From the NCBI GenBank assembly GCA_038213375.1, contig JBBQTB010000007.1:62001-126000 (forward strand): DNA of 64,000 bases. Direction: 5' to 3'. Below are positions 36,249 to 44,385 of the stretch, piece after piece. The notes beneath the pieces were generated by a model. That model was not told the origin of the DNA, made no database searches, and worked only from the letters and a program-made list of their open reading frames with translations. The first letter of the stretch is position 1. Every line of letters starts with the position of its first letter. Both the position numbers and the translations under genes were made by a program. Source of the stretch: JAAUTT01 sp038213375 (GTDB taxonomy: Bacteria > Bacteroidota > Bacteroidia > Bacteroidales > JAAUTT01).

Positions 36249-37319
36249 ATGAAAAAATATAATTTTAATGCAGGTCCATCTATCTTGCCTGAGTTTACCA
36301 TTCAGGAAACGATTAAAGCGATTCAAAACCTTAATGGCAGTGGAATGTCGATTATGGAAATATCACACCGCAGCAAAGATTTCGAAGCCATCCTGGCTGA
36401 AACAGTTTCTTTGTTTAAAGAGTTGCTTAATATTCCAGAAGGATATTCAGTATTATTCCTTGGAGGCGGAGCTAGTTTGCAATTTTGTATGATTCCTTAC
36501 AATTTTTTAAATTCCAAAGCTGCATATCTTAATACAGGTACATGGGCTTCAAAAGCAATAAAAGAAGCAAAAATATTTGGTGAAGTTGTTGAAGTGGCAT
36601 CGTCAAAAGATAAAAATTTCAATTACATCCCAGCAGGTTATTCGGTTCCTGATAATGCTGATTATTTTCACATTACAACAAACAATACAATTTTTGGTAC
36701 CGAAATTCATACAGATATAGATTCTAAAATACCGCTTATCGCGGATATGTCATCGGATATTCTGAGCCGTAAAATGGATGTATCAAAATATGCTATGATA
36801 TACGGTGGTGCCCAGAAAAATCTTGGACCTGCAGGTGTCACATTTGTGATCATCAAAAACGATCTCATCAAAAGTCAAAAACGCCAAATTCCATCGATGC
36901 TTGATTACAAGCAACATATCGAAAATGATTCGATGTATAACACACCACCTTGTCTTCCAATCTTTGCATGTTTGCAAACTTTGAAATGGCTAAAAAATTT
37001 GGGAGGCGTGGCTGAAATGGAAAAAATCAATCTTAAAAAAGCTAAGATTCTCTATGATGAAATCGATAGAAATAACCTTTTTAAAGGTACAGCTGCAAAA
37101 GAAAATCGTTCGATCATGAATGTTTGTTTTGTGATGGAAGATTCTTTTCTTGCTCTGGAAGATGAATTTATGGAATTCACCAAGAAAAAAGGAATGGTTG
37201 GTATAAAGGGTCACAGGTCAGTTGGGGGTTTCAGAGCTTCAATATACAATGCCATGCCAATTGAAAGCGTTCAGGCATTAGTTGATGCAATGCATGATTT
37301 TGAAAAGCTCAAAGTGTAA
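36249..37319 (+). CDS. serC: Phosphoserine aminotransferase
   Basis: A 356-residue fold-type I PLP aminotransferase of the serine pathway. The start NFNAGPSILP, the middle GGGASLQF and the PLP-binding Lys190 in YGGAQKNLGPAG are characteristic, as is the C-terminal IKGHRSVGGFRASIYNA. Length matches the family. A strong terminator follows, and the dehydrogenase gene serA is 83 bases on. Confidence 0.95.
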   Translation: MKKYNFNAGPSILPEFTIQETIKAIQNLNGSGMSIMEISHRSKDFEAILAETVSLFKELLNIPEGYSVLFLGGGASLQFCMIPYNFLNSKAAYLNTGTWASKAIKEAKIFGEVVEVASSKDKNFNYIPAGYSVPDNADYFHITTNNTIFGTEIHTDIDSKIPLIADMSSDILSRKMDVSKYAMIYGGAQKNLGPAGVTFVIIKNDLIKSQKRQIPSMLDYKQHIENDSMYNTPPCLPIFACLQTLKWLKNLGGVAEMEKINLKKAKILYDEIDRNNLFKGTAAKENRSIMNVCFVMEDSFLALEDEFMEFTKKKGMVGIKGHRSVGGFRASIYNAMPIESVQALVDAMHDFEKLKV

Positions 37320-37331
37320 CTTATATTATAT

Positions 37332-37373
37332 AATCCGGGTCAAAGACTTTAATCTTTAACCCGGATTATTTTT
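37332..37373 (+). terminator. Rho-independent terminator between serC and serA
   Basis: Arms AATCCGGGT (37332-37340) and ACCCGGATT (37359-37367) pair exactly, with an A/T-rich inner stem and a T run following. It starts 13 bases after the serC stop, so serA must be read through or have its own promoter. Confidence 0.87.
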
Positions 37374-37402
37374 CCCATACATTATCCTATAAACCCAAAA
37401 GT

Positions 37403-38326
37403 ATGAAGAAAGTACTTGTTGCTACCGACAAACCTTTTGTAAAGGTTGCGGTGGACGGAATCCGCAAAATTGTTGAAGGCGCCGGATACAAATTGACACT
37501 TCTCGAAAAGTACACCCAAAAAAGCGATCTTTTACAAGCTGTTGCTGATGCTGATGCAATAATCATTCGAAGCGATATTATTGATCACGAAGTTATTGCG
37601 ATTGCAAAAAATTTAAAGATTGTGGTTAGAGCTGGTGCGGGTTATGACAATATTGACATTGAAGCAGCTACACAAAGTAAAGTTGTTGCAATGAACACAC
37701 CAGGTCAAAATGCAAATGCAGTTGCTGAACTGGCATTTGGGATGATGGTCTATATGGCCCGTAATTCATTTAATGGGTCTTCCGGTGCCGAGTTGAGAGG
37801 CAAAACACTTGGAATTCATGCGTATGGTAATGTAGGTAAGTATGTTGCATTAATTGCTAAAGGATTTGGTATGGAGGTTTATGCTTTCGATCCTTATGTA
37901 TCCGACGATGTGATGATAAAAGATGGTATAAAACCTCTAAAATCGGTGGAAGAGTTATATTCCAAATGTCAATATGTTTCTCTTCACATTCCGGCAACCA
38001 AGGACACCAAAGGTTCTATCAATTTCGACCTTTTATCGAAGATGCCTCAGGGAGCAATGCTGGTAAATACCGCTCGCAAAGAAGTAATTGACGAAACATC
38101 ATTACAAAAGATGTTCGAAACCCGTACTGATTTTCGCTATGTAACAGATGTAGCCCCTGATAATGCTACATTGTTAGCTGAAAAATTTGCGACTAAAATT
38201 TACTGCACACCAAAGAAAATGGGGGCACAAACCGAAGAGGCCAATATTAATGCAGGCATAGCTGCGGCCAACCAAATAGTAAATTTTTTTGAAAAAGGCG
38301 ATGTGAAATTCAAAGTGAATAAATAA
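37403..38326 (+). CDS. serA: Short D-3-phosphoglycerate dehydrogenase-like protein
   Basis: A 307-residue member of the D-isomer 2-hydroxyacid dehydrogenase family, without ACT or intervening domains. The substrate-region VVRAGAGYDNID and the NAD fold IHAYGNVGKYVA are visible, and Arg225 in NTARKEVID is the expected substrate Arg. Unusually, the segment normally holding the catalytic His (TPHIGxxT) reads TPKKMGAQT (Lys271), and the Glu of the acid-base pair is replaced within DVAPDNA. Position after serC supports a role in serine synthesis. Activity of such a variant cannot be judged from sequence alone. Confidence 0.85.
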   Translation: MKKVLVATDKPFVKVAVDGIRKIVEGAGYKLTLLEKYTQKSDLLQAVADADAIIIRSDIIDHEVIAIAKNLKIVVRAGAGYDNIDIEAATQSKVVAMNTPGQNANAVAELAFGMMVYMARNSFNGSSGAELRGKTLGIHAYGNVGKYVALIAKGFGMEVYAFDPYVSDDVMIKDGIKPLKSVEELYSKCQYVSLHIPATKDTKGSINFDLLSKMPQGAMLVNTARKEVIDETSLQKMFETRTDFRYVTDVAPDNATLLAEKFATKIYCTPKKMGAQTEEANINAGIAAANQIVNFFEKGDVKFKVNK

Positions 38327-38361
38327 AATTAGTATCAAGTACTTTTAAATGTCTTTAAGTT

Positions 38362-38446
38362 ATTAGTTCCATTAGACTTCCAGGTCTATCGACTCTGGAA
38401 GGTCAAACTAATACCGATAACCATGGCAGAGTCCGCAGGTTCTGCC
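38362..38446. repeat. Two adjacent hairpins between serA and DUF1015
   Basis: The first hairpin has an outer stem ATTAGTT/AACTAAT (38362-38412) and an inner stem GACTTCCAG/CTGGAAGGTC (38375-38404). The second has GGCAGA/TCTGCC (38425-38446). Neither has a T run, so they are not classical terminators and may be a dispersed intergenic repeat. Confidence 0.55.
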
Positions 38447-38511
38447 AGAGTTTAATCATCTTAACCAAACGACATTGAATTACTTTAAAACCCACTTTAT
38501 ATCGAACTATT

Positions 38512-39756
38512 ATGGCTATATTGAAATCCTTCAAAGGAATTCGTCCGGTGAAGGACAAAGCACAGTTGATTGCTTCGCGTCCTTACGATGTTTTAAACCG
38601 CGAAGAGGCCAAAAAAGAAGCTGGTGATCACAAATTTTCATTTCTTCATGTGATAAAACCAGAGATTGACTTGCCTGATTCCTTAGACGAACACGATGCA
38701 AGTGTTTACCAGAAAGGAAAAGACAATTTCCAAAAATTGCTTAATGAAGGAGTTCTGGTTCAAGATACAGACGATTGTCTTTACATTTATGCTCAGACGA
38801 TGAATGGCCGCACACAATATGGCATAGTTGGTTGCGCATCGGTTGAAGATTATATGAACAACATCATCAAAAAGCACGAATTAACCAGGCCCGACAAAGA
38901 AGAGGATCGCAAAAACCATATTCGCGTAAGCGGCATGAATTATGAACCCGTATTCTTTGCATATCCCGAAAATAATGAGCTTGATTTGATAGTAAAAGGT
39001 GTTGTAAAAGCCAAACCCGAATATGATTTTACTGCAACAGATGGATTTGGTCATCAGCTCTGGGTAATCAATAATCAAACAATTATTAAACAAATTGTTG
39101 ATATATTTAAGACCATCAAATATACATACGTAGCTGATGGTCACCATCGTACAGCCGCCGCCGCGCTTGTAGGAAACGAAAAACGCAAGGCCAATCCCAA
39201 ACATAACGGAACTGAAGAATATAATTTTTTCCTGGCTGTTCACTTTCCTGCCGATCAATTGGCTATTATGGATTACAACCGTTTAATCAAAGATTTGAAT
39301 GGTCTTTCTGAAGCAGACTTTTTGAAAGCATTAGACAAAGGTTTTGAAATAGAAGACAAAGGTGTCGGCGAATTCAGACCAAAGAAACTGCACAATTTCG
39401 GTATGTACCTGAGCGGGAAGTGGTATTCACTTACTGCAAAGATAGGTACTTATAATGATGCTGATCCGATTGGTTGTTTGGATGTGACCGTACTTTCCGA
39501 TCTTGTGTTATCTCCCATTTTGAATATTACCGATTTACGGAATTCCAAAAGAATTGATTTTGTAGGTGGAATTCGCGGACTTGGAGAGTTAAAACGTAGG
39601 GTTGATAATGGCGGCATGAAAGTTGCATTTGCTCTTTATCCAGTTTCGATGAAGCAATTGATAGACATCGCTGATACCGGTAATATTATGCCTCCAAAAA
39701 CCACATGGTTCGAACCTAAATTACGCAGCGGGTTGGTGGTTCATAGTTTGAGCTAA
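38512..39756 (+). CDS. DUF1015 family protein
   Basis: A 414-residue DUF1015 protein. The beginning LKSFKGIRPVKDKAQLIASRPYDVLN and the motif YVADGHHRTAAAAL are family hallmarks. The function is unknown, but in Bacteroidota the gene is usually found beside serA and serC, as here, and similar proteins are discussed as kinases of the serine route (SerK-like) in some archaea. That link is an inference. It is 185 bases after serA; the gap contains hairpins. Confidence 0.88.
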   Translation: MAILKSFKGIRPVKDKAQLIASRPYDVLNREEAKKEAGDHKFSFLHVIKPEIDLPDSLDEHDASVYQKGKDNFQKLLNEGVLVQDTDDCLYIYAQTMNGRTQYGIVGCASVEDYMNNIIKKHELTRPDKEEDRKNHIRVSGMNYEPVFFAYPENNELDLIVKGVVKAKPEYDFTATDGFGHQLWVINNQTIIKQIVDIFKTIKYTYVADGHHRTAAAALVGNEKRKANPKHNGTEEYNFFLAVHFPADQLAIMDYNRLIKDLNGLSEADFLKALDKGFEIEDKGVGEFRPKKLHNFGMYLSGKWYSLTAKIGTYNDADPIGCLDVTVLSDLVLSPILNITDLRNSKRIDFVGGIRGLGELKRRVDNGGMKVAFALYPVSMKQLIDIADTGNIMPPKTTWFEPKLRSGLVVHSLS

Positions 39757-39932
39757 CATTTAAAGATTTTACAGGAACAAGGAAGTTTACATCCTATGCT
39801 TATCGGGGAAAGTTGACCTCATACATTTAGATGGCGCAAAGCCATAAAAGTCAATATAATATCTGATTTTGAATAACAAGAAAGTAATAAATATTCGAAA
39901 ATTGGGGTATGTAGTGGAAGGAAAGGTTTAGA

Positions 39933-39969
39933 AATTATGTCTCAGCTTTTAAAAAGCTGAGACATAATT
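39933..39969 (-). terminator. Perfect palindrome after the LamG lipoprotein gene
   Basis: Arms of 18 bases at 39933-39950 and 39952-39969 are exact complements around one base. It lies 10 bases beyond the stop codon of the minus-strand LamG gene, so it can act as its terminator, although the T run after it is poor. Confidence 0.65.
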
Positions 39970-39978
39970 GTATATCTA

Positions 39979-41409
39979 TCAGTTCTGATAAAGGTTAAGA
40001 ATTTCTTCAGCGGTTAAAGCCACCTTATATATTCGAACCTCGTCCAAAGTGCTTTGGGTGTAAGAATTCATATTGCCCATCTTACCAATAAACAAATCTG
40101 TATTAAAGGTCGAAATTGAGCCTGGAGCACTAACAGAATTGTAAAGAATTCCATTTACATAGATCTTAATCTTAGCCCCATCGTAAGTGCCAGTTACATA
40201 ATACCATTTATTTGGCTGCCAAGTATTGGCACCTGAATTGACGCCTATATAAGCATTGTTAACAGCTATATTAAATCCGAATGAATATACATTTCCACCG
40301 TAGCTTCCACTAATTCCCAAATGATACTGATAGTAAGGTGTTATATGGCTTGTGAAAGGCTTGTCAACAATAGCATCGTTACCTATGCCTACAAAGTCAA
40401 TGGGTTTGATCCAGGCCGAAATGGTTATTCCGGTTTGGGGATTAAGAGAAGTTGAATTTGTTACCTTTGCATAGTCGGTAGAGCCGTTTAACGAGATTGC
40501 TGAAAGAGTGTCATTTCTTCCTGCAGCATAAACTCCACTACCGTAATTTACGCCATTGTTGCCATAGCCACTAAAATCTAGCAAATTGCCATTAAATTTA
40601 TAGAAAGCAACCAAACTAGAAGCTATACCTATTTTTGATAAGGTAATATCCAAATGTTTTGTCCTATATAGTTTCAATGAATCTTTTGATACAGACGTTA
40701 TAAAACTATTATAACCAGTTTTAGTTATAGATAAGGTATACCTGCCGTTCTTTTCAGGAACTGTAACAACATTGGTTTTTGCTAAAAGCGAAGTTTGATA
40801 ATTAAATGAATCGATTGAAGTAACCTGCAGTTTGGCATCGGTAAGAATAAAGTTCTTGACTGATTCACTATACTCAAATACTGCAATCTGAAAATTGATT
40901 GGGTTAACTATTTTAAATGAAAAAGTATTGTATCCAAAGTCGATAGGTGAAAACTGTTTGGTAGATAATACTTCGGGCGAAAGTTTTAGCACTTCGTCTT
41001 TCGAAACGGAAAACGATAATGGGAGAGCAATGTTCACCATGTAACTCAAGTTCGATTCCTTTAAAGGGGAAGCATAAATGATAGTTCCACTCGAATTGGC
41101 AAGATAAAAACGAGTTAATTTGTAAGCTCCGGTTTTTACTGACAAAGGTTTCGAAATGTAGTTGTCGCCCATTTTGTAGACTTTAACTTCCTCGTTGTTG
41201 TATACCGATTCGCCCTTTTCGTCTTGAATACTGACAATGGCAGATGCTATATCTAAGGAGGTGTCGGTAGTACTTTTAAGCGAGGATTTGTCCGCTACCT
41301 GAAAAGTTAGTTCGATGGAAGCAGTTCCGCTTTCATTGTTCACATTCTCTTTTGAACAACTGCCAAAAATGACCGAAACAATGAATAATAAAGAAAGTAG
41401 ATTTTTCAT
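39979..41409 (-). CDS. LamG-domain lipoprotein
   Basis: A 476-residue surface lipoprotein. The signal ends in the lipobox FGSC with Cys18. Residues 25-255 form beta-rich domains, including a DUF4493-like or Ig-like region with no enzyme motif. Residues 265-476 are a LamG/concanavalin-like lectin domain (VAFYKFNGNLLDFSGYGNNG, ISAWIKP, NKWYYVTGTYDG, IDEVRIY-like end). Such domains bind sugars. The gene stands alone. Confidence 0.85.
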   Translation of the reverse strand: MKNLLSLLFIVSVIFGSCSKENVNNESGTASIELTFQVADKSSLKSTTDTSLDIASAIVSIQDEKGESVYNNEEVKVYKMGDNYISKPLSVKTGAYKLTRFYLANSSGTIIYASPLKESNLSYMVNIALPLSFSVSKDEVLKLSPEVLSTKQFSPIDFGYNTFSFKIVNPINFQIAVFEYSESVKNFILTDAKLQVTSIDSFNYQTSLLAKTNVVTVPEKNGRYTLSITKTGYNSFITSVSKDSLKLYRTKHLDITLSKIGIASSLVAFYKFNGNLLDFSGYGNNGVNYGSGVYAAGRNDTLSAISLNGSTDYAKVTNSTSLNPQTGITISAWIKPIDFVGIGNDAIVDKPFTSHITPYYQYHLGISGSYGGNVYSFGFNIAVNNAYIGVNSGANTWQPNKWYYVTGTYDGAKIKIYVNGILYNSVSAPGSISTFNTDLFIGKMGNMNSYTQSTLDEVRIYKVALTAEEILNLYQN

Positions 41410-41877
41410 AAATTTTTAAAAGATTAGAATTATTTAAAGCTGTCTTTTTGTACTGTTAAAAATAACAAAATGTTTCAATCTCTAGCAGAAATGTTTTGAC
41501 AATTTGATAAACGTTTAAAATATTGGATTAAAACTCAAATACTTATTCAATTTTTTGGTAGAAAATCTGAATGGTTTCTTTTAAAATATGTATTCCATTA
41601 TAATTTCATCCTTTAGATAAACGCGCGCTTGCTGAGTCTTAGTTGTTAGTTTTTGGATCTCAAATCACAATTACAGAATCTTCATAAAACTAATTGTGAA
41701 AAAATTAAGCCTGTAATGTAAAAAAATACTTTGATTAGACCGATTAAAAAGCTTTGTTTTATTAAAATAAAAAAGTCTGGAACTGACGTGAGCCAGACCT
41801 AATTTGAATTTTCGTTATCGAAAAATCAGCTATTGAAAAATGTGACAACGGACACCCGAATTCAATAAAGCAACATC
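41410..41877. other. Intergenic region upstream of the LamG gene
   Basis: 468 bases, AT-rich, without a credible ORF. It must hold the LamG promoter, but I do not find a convincing TAnnTTTG on the minus strand. Its right end holds the terminator of the truncated NUDIX-type gene. Confidence 0.55.
41769..41798 (-). terminator. Terminator after the truncated NUDIX-type gene
   Basis: On the minus strand GTCTGG (41793-41798) and CCAGAC (41775-41780) form a stem followed by TTTTTTATTTTA. It lies 79 bases beyond the stop codon of the minus-strand NUDIX-type gene. Confidence 0.75.
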
Positions 41878-42279
41878 CTAAAAGCCAAAGGTTATACTTA
41901 CTTTTAGTGCTTCCTCATACTTATGTTTATAAAATTTATAAAGAACAGGAGACCGATGCGGACCAATACTTTTACCCTCTTCCAGTTTTATCAATATACC
42001 AAGGCTTATTATCTTTTTTTGAAAATTTCTCCTGTCTAGTTTTTTCTCAATTATTTTCTCATAAAGTCCCTGTAATTCCGGCAATGTAAATTTTTCCGGC
42101 AAAAGCTTTATCCCTATGGGTTGGTGGTATATTTGAAGCCGAAGGGCTTTGAGGGCTTCTTCCAAAATCAAGTTATGATCAATAAATAATTCCGGCACTT
42201 CATGGATATCCCACCACAAACATTCATTGGAAAGAAAATCAGGCAAGGGAGAAACTTTCAGGTGTTCTATTGCGGGCAG
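41878..42279 (-). pseudogene. Truncated NUDIX-type regulator (C-terminal half only)
   Basis: The readable part matches the C-terminal winged-helix half of an NrtR-like NUDIX regulator: WWDIHEVPELFIDHN, EEALKALRLQIYHQPIG, LLPEKFTLPELQGLYE and DRRNFQKKI. The N-terminal NUDIX hydrolase domain, which should be about 120 residues longer, is missing: the frame runs back only to a TAA near 42280. There is no ATG for this frame; the ORF starts on TTG. Probably a decayed gene, though a short regulator translated from TTG cannot be excluded. Confidence 0.72.
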
Positions 42280-42372
42280 TTAACCCCCAACTATATTACA
42301 AAGCTCAAGTTGTTGTTATTTAATAATATAGGATAAATAACGTGTAATAACGTTAAATAACTGTTAAAATAG

Positions 42373-42403
42373 TTTGTAAACGTAAATTGCAGTTGTATGT
42401 TTG
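42373..42403 (+). promoter_or_regulatory. Promoter of the BlaI/BlaR1 operon
   Basis: TTTG (42373-42376) and TATGTTTG (42396-42403) match both Bacteroidota boxes with a 19-base spacer and lie 20-50 bases before the regulator gene. A BlaI-type repressor would bind a dyad close by; I cannot assign one with confidence. Confidence 0.72.
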
Positions 42404-42423
42404 TCATAGAAATTTAAAGATAG

Positions 42424-42813
42424 ATGGTAATGAAAAAACTAACGAATGCAGAAGAAGAAGTAATGCAAATCCTTTGGGAACTCAAGCAAGGATTTGTAAA
42501 AGATGTTATTGACCGTATGGAGGATCCCAAGCCGCCTTACAATACCGTATCGACAGTTATTCGGGTGCTCGAAAAGAAACAGTTTATCTCCCATAAACAA
42601 TATGGAAATACATACGAATACTTTCCGGTTGTTACAAAGGAAGCGTATACGAAAATCCATTTCAGTGATTTCATGACGAATTATTTTAACAATTCTTTTC
42701 CACGGATGGCTGCTTTTTTTGCCAGGGAAAATAACCTGTCAATGAAAGATTTGGAAGAGATCATGAAATTAACGGAAAAGGAATTAAAAAACAATCAAAC
42801 CTCCCAGCCATGA
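42424..42813 (+). CDS. BlaI/MecI/CopY-type transcriptional repressor
   Basis: A 129-residue winged-helix repressor. The N-terminus LTNAEEEVMQILWEL and the recognition region PPYNTVSTVIRVLEKK are diagnostic, and the C-terminal half forms the dimer. Such repressors are cut by a BlaR1-type protease when a signal arrives. The next gene encodes that protease and overlaps by four bases (ATGA). Two possible starts, 42424 and 42430, lie close together. Confidence 0.92.
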   Translation: MVMKKLTNAEEEVMQILWELKQGFVKDVIDRMEDPKPPYNTVSTVIRVLEKKQFISHKQYGNTYEYFPVVTKEAYTKIHFSDFMTNYFNNSFPRMAAFFARENNLSMKDLEEIMKLTEKELKNNQTSQP

Positions 42814-44375
42814 ACCCACTTGTTTTGTACATCATAAAATCGGGAATAGCACTTTCATTATTTTATATTCTTTACTGGACATTATTACGATATGGGACAC
42901 ATTTTAAACTAAACAGGTTTATTTTGCTCTCCTCGCTCTTTTTTTCATTCCTGCTTCCTTTTATATCCTTCGATTTTCTTTTAAAGGTTGAACCTACACT
43001 TCCAACATTCACCATTGATTTTAATGGATCGTCAACTCAACAAACGGTCTTTTCTGTTGCCAACAATGCTCCGCTATCGATATGGCAAATCCTGAAAACA
43101 CTGTATCTAATTGGAAGTTTGGTTGTTGTTGCCAGGCTTATTTACCAGGCATGGAGCATTAGGGTGCTTGAAAAAAAATCAGTTAAAACCACTTATCAAG
43201 GTGTTACAATTATCGTTGTTTCTTCCGACATTACCCCATTTTCATATTTCAACAAGATTTTTATCCCTTCCACAAAATTTGACCACCACTCCATCGAAAG
43301 CGTTATCGAACACGAACGATCGCATTTGCAGCAGTTTCACCTACTGGATTTAATACTTATGGAAGCAGCGATTGTAGTACAGTGGTTTAATCCATTTATC
43401 TGGCTGTACGAGCAATCGTTTAGGGAAATACACGAGTATCTTGCCGATGATGCTGTGCTTAAAAAAGGTGTCAACCAGGGAAAATACCAGGCACTATTGG
43501 TTAACGAAGCCATTGGTGGGCCTATTTTTGCCATAACCAATCAATTCAATCAATCACTCATTAAAAAACGTATCATCATGATGACGAAAATGAAAACGCC
43601 AAAAAAAGCAACCCTAAAGGCCTTGTTGTTTGTGCCTTTGATCCTAGTACTTATGCTCTCATTTGCAAGTCAAAAAAATGAAGGCCAAGCTTTTGCAACA
43701 TCATCCATAGGAAATGAGGAAATAACAATCCATGGGAAAATAGTTGAGTTAAAAACATCAAATCCTATTGATGGAGTGCACGTTACCGTTGAAGGTTCAA
43801 CAATAGGAACAACGGCAGATAGTAAAGGAAATTATTCAATCAAAGTGCCAAAAGTTTCAGCTTTAGTATTTTCACATATTGGACATGTCACTGTAATTTT
43901 CCCAACTTCTACTATTTTAAAAGTTACAGGAAATTTAAAAGAAAGTTTCGACCTCATGCTTGAACCTGAAACTTATAATATCAATTTTTCTCTAGGAAAC
44001 CAAATGATACCCGATTATCGAAAAGACATGACACAGGTGAATAATAAAACAAACAAAAATGAACCCGTATTTGTGGTTGTTGAGGAAAATCCTTCTTATC
44101 CCGGTGGCACAAATGCTTTGCTGGAATTTATCAAAACCAACTTGAAATATCCTGATGCAGCCCGAAAGGCTAAAATTGAAGGGACGGTAATGGCTACCTT
44201 TACCATCACTGCCGAGGGTAAAACAACGAATTGCAAGATAGTTCGATCTGTAAACCCTTTATTAGACCAAGAGGCGTTGAGGATCGTTGGCTTATTCAAC
44301 AATTGGAACCCAGGCAAGCAAAATGGGAAAGCCGTTAAATGTATGGTGAATATCCCAATTGAATTTACAAAATAG
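42810..44375 (+). CDS. BlaR1-type M56 peptidase with CarboxypepD-like and TonB-like tail
   Basis: A 521-residue membrane peptidase. Four N-terminal helices surround the M56 zinc motif HERSH (168-172) with a third ligand in REIHEYLADDAVL. After a last membrane helix near 270, residues 305-390 form a carboxypeptidase-regulatory-like beta domain (ITIHGKIVELKTSNPIDGV) and 415-521 a TonB C-terminal domain (YPDAARKAKIEGTVMATFTI). There is no penicillin-binding sensor domain as in true BlaR1. The stimulus is therefore unknown; the TonB-like end may contact outer membrane proteins or peptidoglycan. Confidence 0.88.
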   Translation: MNPLVLYIIKSGIALSLFYILYWTLLRYGTHFKLNRFILLSSLFFSFLLPFISFDFLLKVEPTLPTFTIDFNGSSTQQTVFSVANNAPLSIWQILKTLYLIGSLVVVARLIYQAWSIRVLEKKSVKTTYQGVTIIVVSSDITPFSYFNKIFIPSTKFDHHSIESVIEHERSHLQQFHLLDLILMEAAIVVQWFNPFIWLYEQSFREIHEYLADDAVLKKGVNQGKYQALLVNEAIGGPIFAITNQFNQSLIKKRIIMMTKMKTPKKATLKALLFVPLILVLMLSFASQKNEGQAFATSSIGNEEITIHGKIVELKTSNPIDGVHVTVEGSTIGTTADSKGNYSIKVPKVSALVFSHIGHVTVIFPTSTILKVTGNLKESFDLMLEPETYNINFSLGNQMIPDYRKDMTQVNNKTNKNEPVFVVVEENPSYPGGTNALLEFIKTNLKYPDAARKAKIEGTVMATFTITAEGKTTNCKIVRSVNPLLDQEALRIVGLFNNWNPGKQNGKAVKCMVNIPIEFTK

Positions 44376-44385
44376 AAGGTCCGAA

